Shown in pieces: positions 8,332 to 17,359 of a stretch of DNA of 64,000 bases. Numbering within the stretch: the stretch's first letter is position 1; the number at the start of each line of letters is the position of its first letter. The notes below the pieces were generated by a model. It ran no database searches. It was not told where the DNA came from and saw only the letters and a list, made by a program, of their open reading frames with translations. The position numbers were made by a program, and so were the translations under genes. This DNA comes from VAZQ01 sp963841705 (GTDB taxonomy: Bacteria > Pseudomonadota > Alphaproteobacteria > Rhizobiales > Xanthobacteraceae), in assembly GCA_963841705.1 (NCBI GenBank), contig CAWJDY010000044.1, positions 248,001-312,000 on the forward strand. The letters run 5' to 3'.

Positions 8332-8414
8332 GATGGTTTTGCGCAATTACCAATGGGACACCAAGCTTAGGTCCCCGCCATAATGGCTGACCGAAAAAAT
8401 ATTGGGTGCACATT

Positions 8415-9170
8415 ATGACGAGTCGCTCTTGCCAGATGCCAATTTTGCAGGAACGATTGCTCCTGCAGGAGCTGAACCACAGAATCAGCAACGAGTTCAC
8501 CTCTGCCATTGGCGTCATGTCTCGTGCCGCCGCACGTTCCAACAATAAGGAGGTCAAAGCCGTCCTGACCGGGCTGACGGAGCTGCTGCATCATTACGCA
8601 GACGTCCATCACGCTTTGCAGATGCCGGAACATGACATTCGCATGGACGCGGCGGCATACCTTGGCAAGCTGTGCCTCTCGATCAGTCGGTCCAAGCTCG
8701 ATTGCATGAAAATAGACCTTGTCTTCGCAGCTCCTCCTGTATGGCTGCAATCGGATCGATGTTGGCTGCTGGGCATGATTGTATACGAGCTCATAACAAA
8801 TGCGGTGCGGCACGCATTTGGTCGCGGGGATGGAGCGATTCGAGTCGAATTGTTGCGCGCAGGCGCATTTGTTGAATGTAGGGTGATGGATAACGGATGT
8901 GCACCGGCAAATTCTCGGCCGGGACGCGGGCTGAAGATCGTGGATAAGCTTACCAGAGCTCTCGATGGACGATTAGACCAAAAGTTCAGAGCCACTGGAT
9001 CGGCGTCCAGCGTGGTGTTTCCTGCCGGCAGTGAACCGCCGATCACCGCAAATAGAAGACCCGGATACGAAATGCCGCCGGCGAGCAGCGATATGGTGTC
9101 GGTCCTGGAACTCCATCCTTTGCCACTTCCTCAAACAGCGGCAATCGAGCAAGTCGCTAAAGCAGAGTGA
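8415..9170 (+). CDS. sensor histidine kinase catalytic module (HisKA_2/HWE-like)
   Basis: About 251 residues consisting only of the dimerisation/phosphoacceptor and ATPase parts of a histidine kinase. The H-box is LLLQELNHRISNEF with His at residue 22, followed by an N-box YELITNAVRHAFG and a G-box GRGLKIVDKL. This arrangement is typical of the HisKA_2/HWE class. No sensor domain or membrane segment is visible, so it must be cytoplasmic and take its signal through another protein. ATG at 8415 is preferred; GTG at 8406 is possible. Its stop lies against the start of the molybdoenzyme gene, suggesting one operon with a regulatory input. A cognate partner could be the FixJ-like protein at 10909. 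Confidence 0.85.
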   Translation: MTSRSCQMPILQERLLLQELNHRISNEFTSAIGVMSRAAARSNNKEVKAVLTGLTELLHHYADVHHALQMPEHDIRMDAAAYLGKLCLSISRSKLDCMKIDLVFAAPPVWLQSDRCWLLGMIVYELITNAVRHAFGRGDGAIRVELLRAGAFVECRVMDNGCAPANSRPGRGLKIVDKLTRALDGRLDQKFRATGSASSVVFPAGSEPPITANRRPGYEMPPASSDMVSVLELHPLPLPQTAAIEQVAKAE

Positions 9171-9175
9171 TCCGC

Positions 9176-9793
9176 ATGAACGAGACCCCAGTTTCCCGCG
9201 GCTTCAGGTCGAGAAGGCAGCAAGCTCCAAAAGACCGTGTGCCGCCCGGACAGTATGTCACGACGGATTTCCCGGTTCTTTCGGCTGGGCCGACGCCGCA
9301 GATCAAGGTTGAAAACTGGAATTTCACTCTTCAGCTTGGGGCATCGCTGCTTGGGAAGTGGAATTGGGCAGAGTTCGAGGCGCTCCCTCAAACCACTTTC
9401 AAAACGGACATTCACTGTGTCACGAAATGGTCGAAGCTCGATACAACGTGGCAGGGCGTCACATTTGACGATCTATTGAAGGCGGTGGGCCTCGCGGAGC
9501 CGCCGGCACCTTACATCATGGCGCATTGCGACGGAGGCTACACGACTAACGTCCCGGTCGCGGATCTCGTCGGGGGCAAGGGGATGATCGCGACCCGATA
9601 CGAGGGCCTGCCGATTGCGCCGGCGCATGGCGGTCCAGCCCGACTGCTCGTGCCGCATCTCTATTTTTGGAAAAGCGCCAAATGGGTTCGAAGGATCCGC
9701 TTTATGGAGAAGGACCAGCGCGGCTTCTGGGAGTCATTAGGGTACCATAATTACGGCGACCCCTGGAAAGAGCAGAGATATGACGGTGATTGA
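9176..9793 (+). CDS. sulfite-oxidase-fold molybdopterin-dependent oxidoreductase, cytoplasmic
   Basis: About 205 residues with the molybdopterin-binding core of the SUOX/YedY superfamily. The molybdenum-ligand cysteine is in TDIHCVTKWSKLD (residue 81 from this start), and HGGPARLLVPHLYFWKSAKWV is the family's conserved C-terminal part. There is no Tat or Sec signal, so unlike MsrP it should act in the cytoplasm. ATG at 9176 is preferred over GTG at 9167. It overlaps the FAD reductase by 14 bp, so the reductase is the likely electron partner. Substrate unknown. Confidence 0.88.
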   Translation: MNETPVSRGFRSRRQQAPKDRVPPGQYVTTDFPVLSAGPTPQIKVENWNFTLQLGASLLGKWNWAEFEALPQTTFKTDIHCVTKWSKLDTTWQGVTFDDLLKAVGLAEPPAPYIMAHCDGGYTTNVPVADLVGGKGMIATRYEGLPIAPAHGGPARLLVPHLYFWKSAKWVRRIRFMEKDQRGFWESLGYHNYGDPWKEQRYDGD

Positions 9794-10553
9794 GACGGCG
9801 GCCACGGCGACCGCTCCGGCGCGGCAACTCGCGTGGCAATTGGCTCAAGTGCGCGGGATCGTGGTCGAAACCTATCGGGTAAAGAGCCTTATGCTTCACG
9901 TAACCGGTTGGCAGGGTCACCTGCCGGGCCAGCATGTCGATATTCGCCTCACGGCGGAAGACGGCTACCAGGCGCAGCGCAGCTATTCGATCGCCTCGCC
10001 TCCGGAAGATGAGTTGCTCGCTCTGACCGTGGAGCGCGTGGATAATGGCGAAGTTTCTGCATATCTCGTCGACGATCTTCGCGCCGGCGACCAATTCGAG
10101 CTGCGGGGACCTATAGGCGGCTATTTTGTTTGGACGGTCGCCACGCGCGGCCCTCTATGGCTCATAGCAGGCGGATCGGGCATTACACCCCTGATGGCGA
10201 TGCTGCGTCACCGCACCAGGCGGAAGGTTCGCGCTCCAGCCTTAGTGATGTATTCATCCAGAAGTCTGGAAGACGTGATCTATCGGGAGGAGCTCGATAT
10301 GATGGCGCGCGGTGATCCTGATTTGCGTATTGTCAACACGTTGACCCGCAAGCAGCCGGAGAGGTGGATGGGCCATCGGGGAAGAATTGACAAAGCGCTG
10401 CTTGCAGAGGAGGGCTTTTCCTCCGAGCAAAATCCGAAGATATATGTTTGTGGGTCGACTCCCTTTGTCGAGGACGTCTCCAGGTTTCTGGTGGAGCTTG
10501 GACATGACCCTCTCACCGTCAAGACGGAACGCTTCGGACCTTCAGGAGGATAG
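9780..10553 (+). CDS. FAD/NAD(P)-binding ferredoxin-reductase-type oxidoreductase
   Basis: 257 residues of the FNR superfamily. The FAD-binding motif RSYSIAS is at 67-73 and the NAD(P)-binding GGSGITP at 131-137, with the CGSTPF motif near 224. There is no 2Fe-2S domain. It starts inside the end of the molybdoenzyme gene and stops 5 bp before the DUF6510-like gene, so the three are translated together. It probably passes electrons between NAD(P)H and the molybdoenzyme; direction is not known. Confidence 0.9.
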   Translation: MTVIETAATATAPARQLAWQLAQVRGIVVETYRVKSLMLHVTGWQGHLPGQHVDIRLTAEDGYQAQRSYSIASPPEDELLALTVERVDNGEVSAYLVDDLRAGDQFELRGPIGGYFVWTVATRGPLWLIAGGSGITPLMAMLRHRTRRKVRAPALVMYSSRSLEDVIYREELDMMARGDPDLRIVNTLTRKQPERWMGHRGRIDKALLAEEGFSSEQNPKIYVCGSTPFVEDVSRFLVELGHDPLTVKTERFGPSGG

Positions 10554-10558
10554 GCGCC

Positions 10559-10825
10559 ATGACTGAAAATATGTCGGACCTCATGCTGGATGGTAATGCT
10601 GCCGGTGGTCTTCTTCAGGAAATATTCGTTCCTGAAATCACTACCGCACAAATCGAGTGTGAGGCCTGCGGCTACCGTGCAGAGGTAGGCACTTTGCAGC
10701 TTTATGCGGCTGAAATGGGAGCAGTTTTACGGTGCACCCATTGCGGCGGCATTGTCATGAGGGTGGTGCATACGGTACACGGTCGGTGGCTAGAAATGAA
10801 AGGAGCTCGCTACTTAAAGTTGTAA
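10559..10825 (+). CDS. DUF6510-like zinc-ribbon protein
   Basis: 88 residues with two CxxC pairs (CEACG and CTHCG), forming a zinc ribbon or rubredoxin-like metal knuckle, and a LDGNAAGGLL start that I associate with the DUF6510 family. A strong AGGAGGAT ribosome site overlaps the end of the reductase gene. Function unknown; its fixed position behind a cytoplasmic molybdoenzyme and reductase suggests a role in that redox pair, such as an accessory or electron-carrier role, but this is inference. Confidence 0.82.
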   Translation: MTENMSDLMLDGNAAGGLLQEIFVPEITTAQIECEACGYRAEVGTLQLYAAEMGAVLRCTHCGGIVMRVVHTVHGRWLEMKGARYLKL

Positions 10826-10908
10826 GGTCCGACGGTCCTTATGCCCCGGCGCTGGCTTACTTGCATCGGGATCCTTAAATTGCATCACGAGAGACGGGAA
10901 ATCGCACC

Positions 10909-11577
10909 ATGAGACAGGGCTCACGTGCTACTTCCTCGGTCTCAGCTGCGGAAGAGCCGATAGTATACATCATCGACGATGACCCGCTCATGCTCGGCGC
11001 GCTGAGCATGTTGCTTCGTTCGATCGACCTGCGTGTCGAGGCGTTCGCGTCCGCAACCGAATTTCTGCAACATGAGTTGCCAGCCGTCCCGAGCTGCCTG
11101 GTCCTGGACATCCGACTGCCGCGGTTGAGCGGCTTCGATCTGCAGGCCGAGCTTGGCCGGCGAGGTATCAACATCCCTGTCATCTTCATCACTGGACACG
11201 GTGATATTCCAATGACCGTCAAGGCCATGAAGGCTGGAGCGGTCGACTTCCTGACCAAGCCTTTCCGCGACCAGGAGATGCTTGAAGCGGTTACTGTGGC
11301 GCTCGAGCGGGATCGGAAGCGCCGCGGCGAGGAAAAATCCCATTCGGAAGTGCAAGCCCGGTTCGCGTCATTAACCCCGCGCGAACGCCAGATCATGGCA
11401 CTGGTGACGGGCGGCCTGATGAACAAGCAGGTCGCCGGCAAGATCGGTATAAGCGAAAGGACGGTCAAGATTCACCGGGGCAATCTCATGCGAAAAATGG
11501 GCGCCAAATCCCTGGCCGAGCTGGTTATGATGGCACAAACTCTCGGGATCCGCGGACAGGAGAAACAAGAACAATAG
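10909..11577 (+). CDS. FixJ-type two-component response regulator
   Basis: 222 residues: a receiver domain (acidic pocket IIDDD at 21-25, phosphoacceptor Asp67 in LVLDIRLP, lysine in FLTKPF) followed by a LuxR-type helix-turn-helix (LTPRERQIMALVTGG ... ISERTVKIHRGNLMRKM). This is the FixJ/TodT arrangement, a transcription factor activated by phosphorylation. It begins 83 bp after the DUF6510-like gene on the same strand. The natural kinase candidate is the one at 8415 in the same cluster. Target unknown. Confidence 0.92.
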   Translation: MRQGSRATSSVSAAEEPIVYIIDDDPLMLGALSMLLRSIDLRVEAFASATEFLQHELPAVPSCLVLDIRLPRLSGFDLQAELGRRGINIPVIFITGHGDIPMTVKAMKAGAVDFLTKPFRDQEMLEAVTVALERDRKRRGEEKSHSEVQARFASLTPRERQIMALVTGGLMNKQVAGKIGISERTVKIHRGNLMRKMGAKSLAELVMMAQTLGIRGQEKQEQ

Positions 11578-11701
11578 GCGCCGGAATGGCTCGCGCCGCG
11601 CTCGGTCGGATGAGGTTCAAGTAGACCCGCCTGCTGCTTAGGTGCGCGCTGGCACCATCCGTATTATGCTGCCGCCCGAGCTATTCAGGCGTGTGCCCCA
11701 C

Positions 11702-12079
11702 CTATTTGAGCGTTTCCAGATACGCAATCAGATCGTTCCGTTCCTTCTCATCCGGAATCCCGGGAAACGGCATGGTAGTGCCCGGCAACGCCTTTTGCGG
11801 CGCCATAATGAACGAGTTGAGAGATTTTTCGTCCCAAATAATGGTCGAATTCTTCATGGCTCCGCTATAGTGGAACCCTGGCACTGATCCGGCGTGTCTT
11901 CCTATGACTCCAGACAGGCCGGGTCCAATGCCGCTGGTTTTGTCCTTTGCATGGCAGACTGCACACTTGACAAAAGCATGCTCGCCCTGGGCGGCATTAC
12001 CCGCCTCCACACAATTACCGGGGGCGACAGCGAACCCGATCGCAATAGCGGCCATGGGTAACGCAAGTAGGCTTCGCAT
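11702..12079 (-). CDS. class I cytochrome c, exported
   Basis: About 125 residues from the methionine at 12079 (MRSLLALPMAAIAIGF), which has a GGAG site at proper distance and makes a good signal peptide; the frame is open about 105 bp further upstream without family resemblance. One haem site CAVCH at 39-43, the GIGPGLSGVIGR segment and the distal methionine in GTTMPFPGI identify a small soluble periplasmic cytochrome c of the c2/c550 type. It is transcribed towards the FixJ-like gene (convergent). Confidence 0.92.
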   Translation of the reverse strand: MRSLLALPMAAIAIGFAVAPGNCVEAGNAAQGEHAFVKCAVCHAKDKTSGIGPGLSGVIGRHAGSVPGFHYSGAMKNSTIIWDEKSLNSFIMAPQKALPGTTMPFPGIPDEKERNDLIAYLETLK

Positions 12080-12261
12080 GATCCAACTCCGTTTGCAAAC
12101 TTTCGTGACGCTGCCGGCTTGCATGAGAGGCTGCCAGCTGCCGCGTTCGCGGATTAACCGGCGATCGCGATGCCGGACTGGCAAACATGTCTAGCAACGG
12201 AAACTTAATCTGCTGGATCCCAAATGACTTACCTATTTGTGCTGTCTCTTATCGGCAATTG

Positions 12262-12959
12262 CGAAAAACTGATCGTGTTCGAAAGGCTCTACTCCATGGA
12301 CAGCGACGTGGCCCCGACCCAGGCATCTGCGATCTTGCCGCGCGCTACGGCGCGATGACCTATATCGACGGAGTGCATGCGGTCGGAATGTACGGGCCGC
12401 TCGGCGGCGGGATTGCGGCGCGCGACGGTACGATGGCAAGGATCGACGTGATTGAAGGCACCCTCGCCAAGGCGTTCGGCCGCCTTGGCGGCTACATCGC
12501 GGGGTCCGCGCAGCTAATCGACGCGGTGCGTACCTACGCGCCGAGTTTCATCTTCACGACCGCGCTGCCGCCCGCCGTGTGCGCAGCGGTGACCGCCGCG
12601 ATCCGCTACCTCAAGGCCTCCGATTGAGAGCGCGAGCGCCATCAGAACCGGGCCGGTCGCGCCAAGGCGGTGCTCGCAACCGCCGACCTGCCGATCATGC
12701 AAAATGATACGCACATCGTACCGGTGTTGGTCGGTGATCCGGAGCGCTACAAGCGGGCGAGCGACCTCCTGCTCAAACGGCGCGCGATCTACATCCAGCC
12801 GATCAACTATCCGCCGTCGCCAAAGGCACTGAGCGGCTGCGCGTTACGCCATCGCCCTACCATGACGATGCCTTGATCGACGAGCTTGCCGCGGCGCTGG
12901 TTGACGTGTGGAAAGCGCTCGGCCTACCTCGCAACCGGCCCGCGCTCGCCGCCGAGTAA
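12262..12959 (+). pseudogene. hemA: 5-aminolevulinate synthase remnant
   Basis: C-terminal half of ALA synthase (glycine + succinyl-CoA to 5-aminolevulinate, PLP enzyme of haem synthesis), broken in several ways. Homology begins abruptly at EKLIVFERLYSMDSD; the first 170 or so residues are missing. A frameshift follows near 12320, then VHAVGMYGPLGGG and the PLP-lysine motif GTLAKAFG are intact. An in-frame TGA stands at 12625-12627 exactly where the family continues ERERHQ. Another frameshift lies near 12826 (AKAL for KGTE), after which RLRVTPSPYHDDALIDELAAAL reads to a stop. In the conserved DEVH motif Glu is replaced by Gly. Clearly dead. Confidence 0.9.
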
Positions 12960-13123
12960 GTGACGACTCATTCAAGGTTGCAGCATAGATCAGGACAGGC
13001 GAGAGCCCGCTTTCCTACTCCTTGCCCGGAACTGCCGGCTCGCGAATTTTGAATGAAAGTACTCACAATTCGTAGCACTTAGGTACTATTTCCCGGATTG
13101 CCATCCTTGACTACTTTAGAAGA

Positions 13124-13161
13124 AGCGTCGGCACCGGCCATTAGCGTCGGCACCGGCCATT
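13124..13161. repeat. perfect 19-bp tandem duplication
   Basis: agcgtcggcaccggccatt occurs twice without a gap, 25 bp upstream of the start codon chosen for the receiver protein. It may be a simple replication slip or a doubled operator. Confidence 0.9.
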
Positions 13162-13186
13162 TTGGTACCGGGAATGGAATGGACCA

Positions 13187-13585
13187 TTGACAGAAATTCC
13201 GCTTATATCGATCGTCGACGATGACGATTTGAGTCGTGCGGCCATGGGGGACCTCGTGCGATCGCTAGGATTTTCAGCGCGCACGTTCGCTTCAGCCGGG
13301 TCGTTTCTGCAGTCAACAGCAGTTGCGGAAACGCGCTGTCTGATATTGGACGTCCAAATGCCAGAAATGAGCGGCATAGACTTGCAGGATCATTTGTCCC
13401 AGCGCGGCATTGACGTACCGATCATTTTCATAACGGCCTTCCCCGACGAGGCGACTAAAGCACGCGCGTTGAACGCCGGAGCCATCTGCTTCCTCCATAA
13501 GCCATTGGACCTCCAGGGCCCTCGCCTTGTAGACTGTATCTACGCAGCACTGAACGGGCGCAAGGGAGCTGCTCCGGCCGTGTAG
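13187..13585 (+). CDS. stand-alone receiver-domain response regulator
   Basis: 132 residues that are only a CheY-like receiver: acidic pocket VDDDD at 10-14, phosphoacceptor Asp55 in LILDVQMPEMSG, and lysine in LHKPLD. It resembles the receiver half of FixJ-type regulators but has no output domain. The start is TTG at 13187 because no ATG or GTG lies in this frame nearby; upstream ATGs are in other frames. It may act as a phosphate sink or shuttle for one of the large histidine kinases; no partner is fixed by position. Confidence 0.82.
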   Translation: MTEIPLISIVDDDDLSRAAMGDLVRSLGFSARTFASAGSFLQSTAVAETRCLILDVQMPEMSGIDLQDHLSQRGIDVPIIFITAFPDEATKARALNAGAICFLHKPLDLQGPRLVDCIYAALNGRKGAAPAV

Positions 13586-13838
13586 TCCTGAGTCGTTCCA
13601 ACGGATAGTTGCCACACAGTAATGCCGTGCTGCGCATCGCGCTTATGCTTTAGTGCGCACACCGCTTCCACTCCGAATCAGGATCCCAGCCACTCTGCAA
13701 AAGCTTATGGCTAGCTCGGGATTGCATTTCATCACCGATTTCCGGTCAAATGGGCCGTTGTCACCGCAATGAGTGAATGGCGCATGCGGTGAAGCAATAC
13801 GTGTGAGCTCTTAGGACCAAAGGGAAACTGGACGTGAC

Positions 13839-13901
13839 CTACGTCGGATGGAGATCCCCCTACGTCGGATGGAGATCCCCCTACGTCGGATGGAGATCCC
13901 C
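13839..13901. repeat. three perfect 21-bp tandem repeats upstream of the AraC gene
   Basis: ctacgtcggatggagatcccc occurs three times head to tail, ending 65 bp before the preferred AraC start. 21 bp is two helical turns, so a protein binding each unit would sit on one face of the DNA. Could be an iterated operator for the adjacent regulator. Confidence 0.92.
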
Positions 13902-13966
13902 AGGTCGCGAGAATATCATCCCGCATAGATGTTGTGCTTAAATGCCGAACTCAGCGGGTGATAGGT

Positions 13967-14980
13967 ATGATGACAACGCCTCCCTCAACATTACTTACAC
14001 CTGATGCAAGCTCCGAGGTAGCGCCAATGCTGTGGCGGGCCGCGCATCAAGATCTGCTGCTTGAAGGGCCTTTAGAGAAATCTGAAATAAGCTCGGGCTT
14101 GGCAACACCGCTGATCTCGGCCTTTGAGCCAACCGTCGAAATTTCTCCGATCGATGCGGTCAAGCGGCACAGCATGGGACAGTATGGGATCGTGGTTGAG
14201 AGCATCTACGCACCGATCGGAAGCAGGATCCAAATTCATTACAACGGCCCCGCGCACTTGCTTGTGTTGTACGAGGATGGCGCTCGTCGTGAGGGTGAGA
14301 CGTCGATCGATGATCTGGCTCCATCGAGCCTTCGAAAGTTCGCCAACAAGATGACGTTCGTACCAGCCGGCCATACCTATCAGGAAAGGCATGAGACCAG
14401 TACAGCCATACGCGTGACGTATCTGTACCTTAGTCCGGCTAGGCTGCAGAAATCCACCCATGTAAACGGGGCGTATGTTCCCAAGGTATTGTTCGAAGAT
14501 TCAATTCTCTGGGCGACCACCATGAAGTTGAAGACGGCGCTGGAGAGCAATAATTCCCGCACAGCGTACTTGGAAGCGCTCGTCAATGTGCTTGCGCATG
14601 AACTCTCATGGTCGGGGCAGGAGGCAAGTCGGGCATTACCAGCAAATCGCGGCGGCCTCGCCTCGTGGCAAATGCGTGCTGTCATTGCCTACATCGAAGA
14701 ACACCTCACCGAGCAAATATCTCTAGTCACGCTCGCTCGGCTGGCTCGGCTGAGTCAGCATCATTTCTGTCGAGCATTCAAGCAATCCTTCGGGCTTCCA
14801 CCACATACGTATCACCTTAGGCGGCGCATGCAGCACGCCAAGGCCCTGTTGTCCGATCGAGCGACTTCGATCACGGACTTAGGTTTGCGCTTAGGCTACT
14901 CCAACAGCAGCTCATTCACGCTCGCCTTTCGCAAAATTACCGGACAGACCCCAAGCGGATTTCGCAGAAACTTCAAATGA
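13967..14980 (+). CDS. AraC-family transcriptional regulator
   Basis: About 337 residues from the ATG at 13967; a GTG at 13934 is the alternative. The C-terminal third is the AraC double helix-turn-helix (ISLVTLARLARLSQHHFCRAFKQSFG ... ITDLGLRLGYSNSSSFTLAFRKITG), ending with the usual QTPSGFRRNF. The N-terminal two thirds look like the beta-rich ligand or partner domain of such regulators, but no ligand can be named. Three 21-bp repeats lie just upstream. The next gene is convergent (ends at 15078), so the regulator is transcribed alone. Confidence 0.9.
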   Translation: MMTTPPSTLLTPDASSEVAPMLWRAAHQDLLLEGPLEKSEISSGLATPLISAFEPTVEISPIDAVKRHSMGQYGIVVESIYAPIGSRIQIHYNGPAHLLVLYEDGARREGETSIDDLAPSSLRKFANKMTFVPAGHTYQERHETSTAIRVTYLYLSPARLQKSTHVNGAYVPKVLFEDSILWATTMKLKTALESNNSRTAYLEALVNVLAHELSWSGQEASRALPANRGGLASWQMRAVIAYIEEHLTEQISLVTLARLARLSQHHFCRAFKQSFGLPPHTYHLRRRMQHAKALLSDRATSITDLGLRLGYSNSSSFTLAFRKITGQTPSGFRRNFK

Positions 14981-15077
14981 GGCATAGCCACCATTATCCA
15001 TATTCGCTGACAGGATTTGGACGCGCATGGCAGAGCACCCTATTGACGTATCGGCGCAACCAACCTACGAAATATTA

Positions 15078-17297
15078 CTAAGCATCACCTTGCCCAGCAT
15101 ATGACTTTGTGGGCAACGTGAATTGAAATACGGCTCCTCTGGGAGTGTTTGCGCTGGCCCACAATCGTCCCTGATGCGCTTCAATAATCGAACGGCAGAT
15201 CGACAGCCCCATCCCCAAGCCGCCGCGCTTGGTGGTGTAGAAGGACTCGAACAACCGGTCGGCGCTCTCGGGAGGCAACCCCTGACCCGAATCTCGCACC
15301 GCGACGACCACGCCCTTCGATTCGGTTTCTTGGGTGCTGATCAGCAATTCTCGGGGCCCCTCGCTCATTGCGCTCATCGCCTCCATGGCGTTGATCAACA
15401 AATTGAGAATCACCTGTTGCAGTTGCACCCGGTCGCCCTGGACAGCTGGCAGGCTCTCCGCCAGCTGCACCTCCACCGAAATGGCGTTCTTCATCATTTC
15501 GTTTCGGGTCAACGCTATGACTTGTAGCACGGCTTCGTTGATCTCGACTCTATCCTTCCGTGGAGGCGCCTTTTTGACGAGGGCGCGGGTTCGATCGATC
15601 ACGTCACCGGCTCGAACACCGCCCTCCACGATGAGAGCGAGCGCCCGGCGGACCTCCTCCAGATTTGGCGGTTGGGGACGGAGCCAATTCAAAGCCGCGT
15701 TGGCGTGAACGATTACCGCTGCGATCGGCTGGCTGACCTCATGGGCAATCGAGGCCGTGAGCTGCCCCATCGTTGCAACGCGGTTTGCGTGCGCCAGCTC
15801 CATCTGTGCCTCGCGGTAGCGTCGCTCGCTGTCGCGTGCTTCTGCTTCCGCCCGCTTACGCTCGGTCAAATCGAGCACGAAAGCGACGCCTTGGTTTCCA
15901 CTTTCTTCGAAGCTGGCCAGGCCAATGAGCACGGGCGCGCGGCTGCCATCTTTCCGGAAGAACTCCTTCTCGAACGGTTGCAAGCTCCCAGTCGTCTTGA
16001 GCTCTGGTATCCACCGTTGTACATCGCGGGCTAGCCATTCCGGCGGCGTCAGCTCCGTCCAGCGAAGACGAGCTGAGGCGAGATCTTCACGGTCGTAGCC
16101 CACGATACGCAGAAACGCGTCATTGGCTTCGATAATCCCACCGTCGAGCCCCCAGATGAAGATCCCTATGATGTTGGCGTCGACCAAGCGACGTATCTTG
16201 GCTTCGCGTTCTGTAACATCGTGGTACAAACGGGCATTCTCAAGTGCGATAGCGGCCTGCGAGGCGAGCAGCTTCAGCACCGCGATGCGGGCCGGTGTGA
16301 ATACGTGACGTGTCAGATTATTCTCGAGGTATATCACACCGACCAACTTGCCCAGTGTCGTCAATGGCAAGCATAGAATCGAACAACACTGATTCCGGCG
16401 GATATATTCATCTCCGGAATATGGGTACTGGCCCGCGGCGTCATCCAGCATCACGCTGTCCTGAGTGCGGATGACGTGGCGTAAAACCGATTCAGGAAGT
16501 TCTCCGGGGGCCACACGCGTCTGCCGAACACGAACATCGACGGCGCCGTGAGCAGTTTTGGCCTCTGCCTCGATCCACAACTCGTCCTCGCGCGGCAGGA
16601 TCAGGAGACCTCGGTCCGCACCGGCGTGTTCCAAGGCAAGCCCCATCAGCGTATTGATCAATTTCCCGAGCTCGATTTCTCGGGAGAGTGCCTGCGATAC
16701 CCTGATGACTGTCGCGAGATCACCCAATCCGAGCCGCGCTTTGAGGTTGTCGGTCACGACAGCCAAAAGCTCATCAGAGACTCGCTTATCAGAAACCGCA
16801 CGCGCGACCGCCATTGTACCTGCCATCGTGGAAAGCGTGGCCGCGGCTGCCGTTTCGCTATCAGAGATGCCGGCGGCTTCCATCCAACCGGCAAGGATCC
16901 CGAGAAGTCGCTTTAAGCCGGCATTGAAAGCTGCCCGGAATTTTCTCGATTGTCGTGGCAAATCGGAATGGAGCGTGACGATTGGGCAGTTCGAAGGGCT
17001 GTCGCGATGATAGGCCGACAGATAGAAGTCAATGAATCTCGTCAGTGCCTGGCGCGGCGGCAAATTGTCGCCAATGCGATGATAGATTTGTTCCGCCTCG
17101 GTGAAAGCGCCTCTCAGTGCTTCGAGCAGCAGCGCCTCCTTGGATGTGAAATGGGCATAGAAACGGCCGCGCGCCAGACCGGCGGCGTGCATAAGCTTCG
17201 CTGCACCCAACCGTTCAGGCCCTTGCTTCTTCAAATATTGGCTCGCGAGCCTGACGAGTCTCGTGTAAGTCTTGGCCTTGTTCTGGCTATAATCCAT
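15078..17297 (-). CDS. TetR repressor fused to GAF-PAS-histidine kinase
   Basis: 739 residues from the ATG at 17297 (MDYSQNKAKTYTRL); the frame stays open 222 codons further, but that part lies in another frame of the upstream gene. Residues 1-190 are a complete TetR/AcrR protein: helix-turn-helix AAKLMHAAGLARGRFYAHFTSKEALL and the TetR C-terminal ligand-type domain. From residue 195 (LATVIRVSQALSREIELGKL) it becomes the C-terminal half of the neighbouring giant kinases: GAF (195-375), PAS (about 380-495), histidine kinase with H-box His519 (SIAHEVSQP), N-box NLLINAMEAM and G-boxes DSGQGL and GLGMGLSI. All catalytic motifs are present. It starts 62 bp after the giant kinase gene, so they may be co-transcribed. 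A DNA-binding repressor fused to a histidine kinase is very unusual. Confidence 0.9.
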   Translation of the reverse strand: MDYSQNKAKTYTRLVRLASQYLKKQGPERLGAAKLMHAAGLARGRFYAHFTSKEALLLEALRGAFTEAEQIYHRIGDNLPPRQALTRFIDFYLSAYHRDSPSNCPIVTLHSDLPRQSRKFRAAFNAGLKRLLGILAGWMEAAGISDSETAAAATLSTMAGTMAVARAVSDKRVSDELLAVVTDNLKARLGLGDLATVIRVSQALSREIELGKLINTLMGLALEHAGADRGLLILPREDELWIEAEAKTAHGAVDVRVRQTRVAPGELPESVLRHVIRTQDSVMLDDAAGQYPYSGDEYIRRNQCCSILCLPLTTLGKLVGVIYLENNLTRHVFTPARIAVLKLLASQAAIALENARLYHDVTEREAKIRRLVDANIIGIFIWGLDGGIIEANDAFLRIVGYDREDLASARLRWTELTPPEWLARDVQRWIPELKTTGSLQPFEKEFFRKDGSRAPVLIGLASFEESGNQGVAFVLDLTERKRAEAEARDSERRYREAQMELAHANRVATMGQLTASIAHEVSQPIAAVIVHANAALNWLRPQPPNLEEVRRALALIVEGGVRAGDVIDRTRALVKKAPPRKDRVEINEAVLQVIALTRNEMMKNAISVEVQLAESLPAVQGDRVQLQQVILNLLINAMEAMSAMSEGPRELLISTQETESKGVVVAVRDSGQGLPPESADRLFESFYTTKRGGLGMGLSICRSIIEAHQGRLWASANTPRGAVFQFTLPTKSYAGQGDA

Positions 17298-17359
17298 CTG
17301 GTCTTCTGTCTTAATTGATTGGATAGCTCGCCTCCGAAGGTCCGTCGATCTGGATGGCT

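Noticed and set aside
13839..13901. CRISPR-like array
   Set aside because: The three 21-bp units are directly adjacent with no spacers and no cas genes are present; it is a simple tandem repeat.
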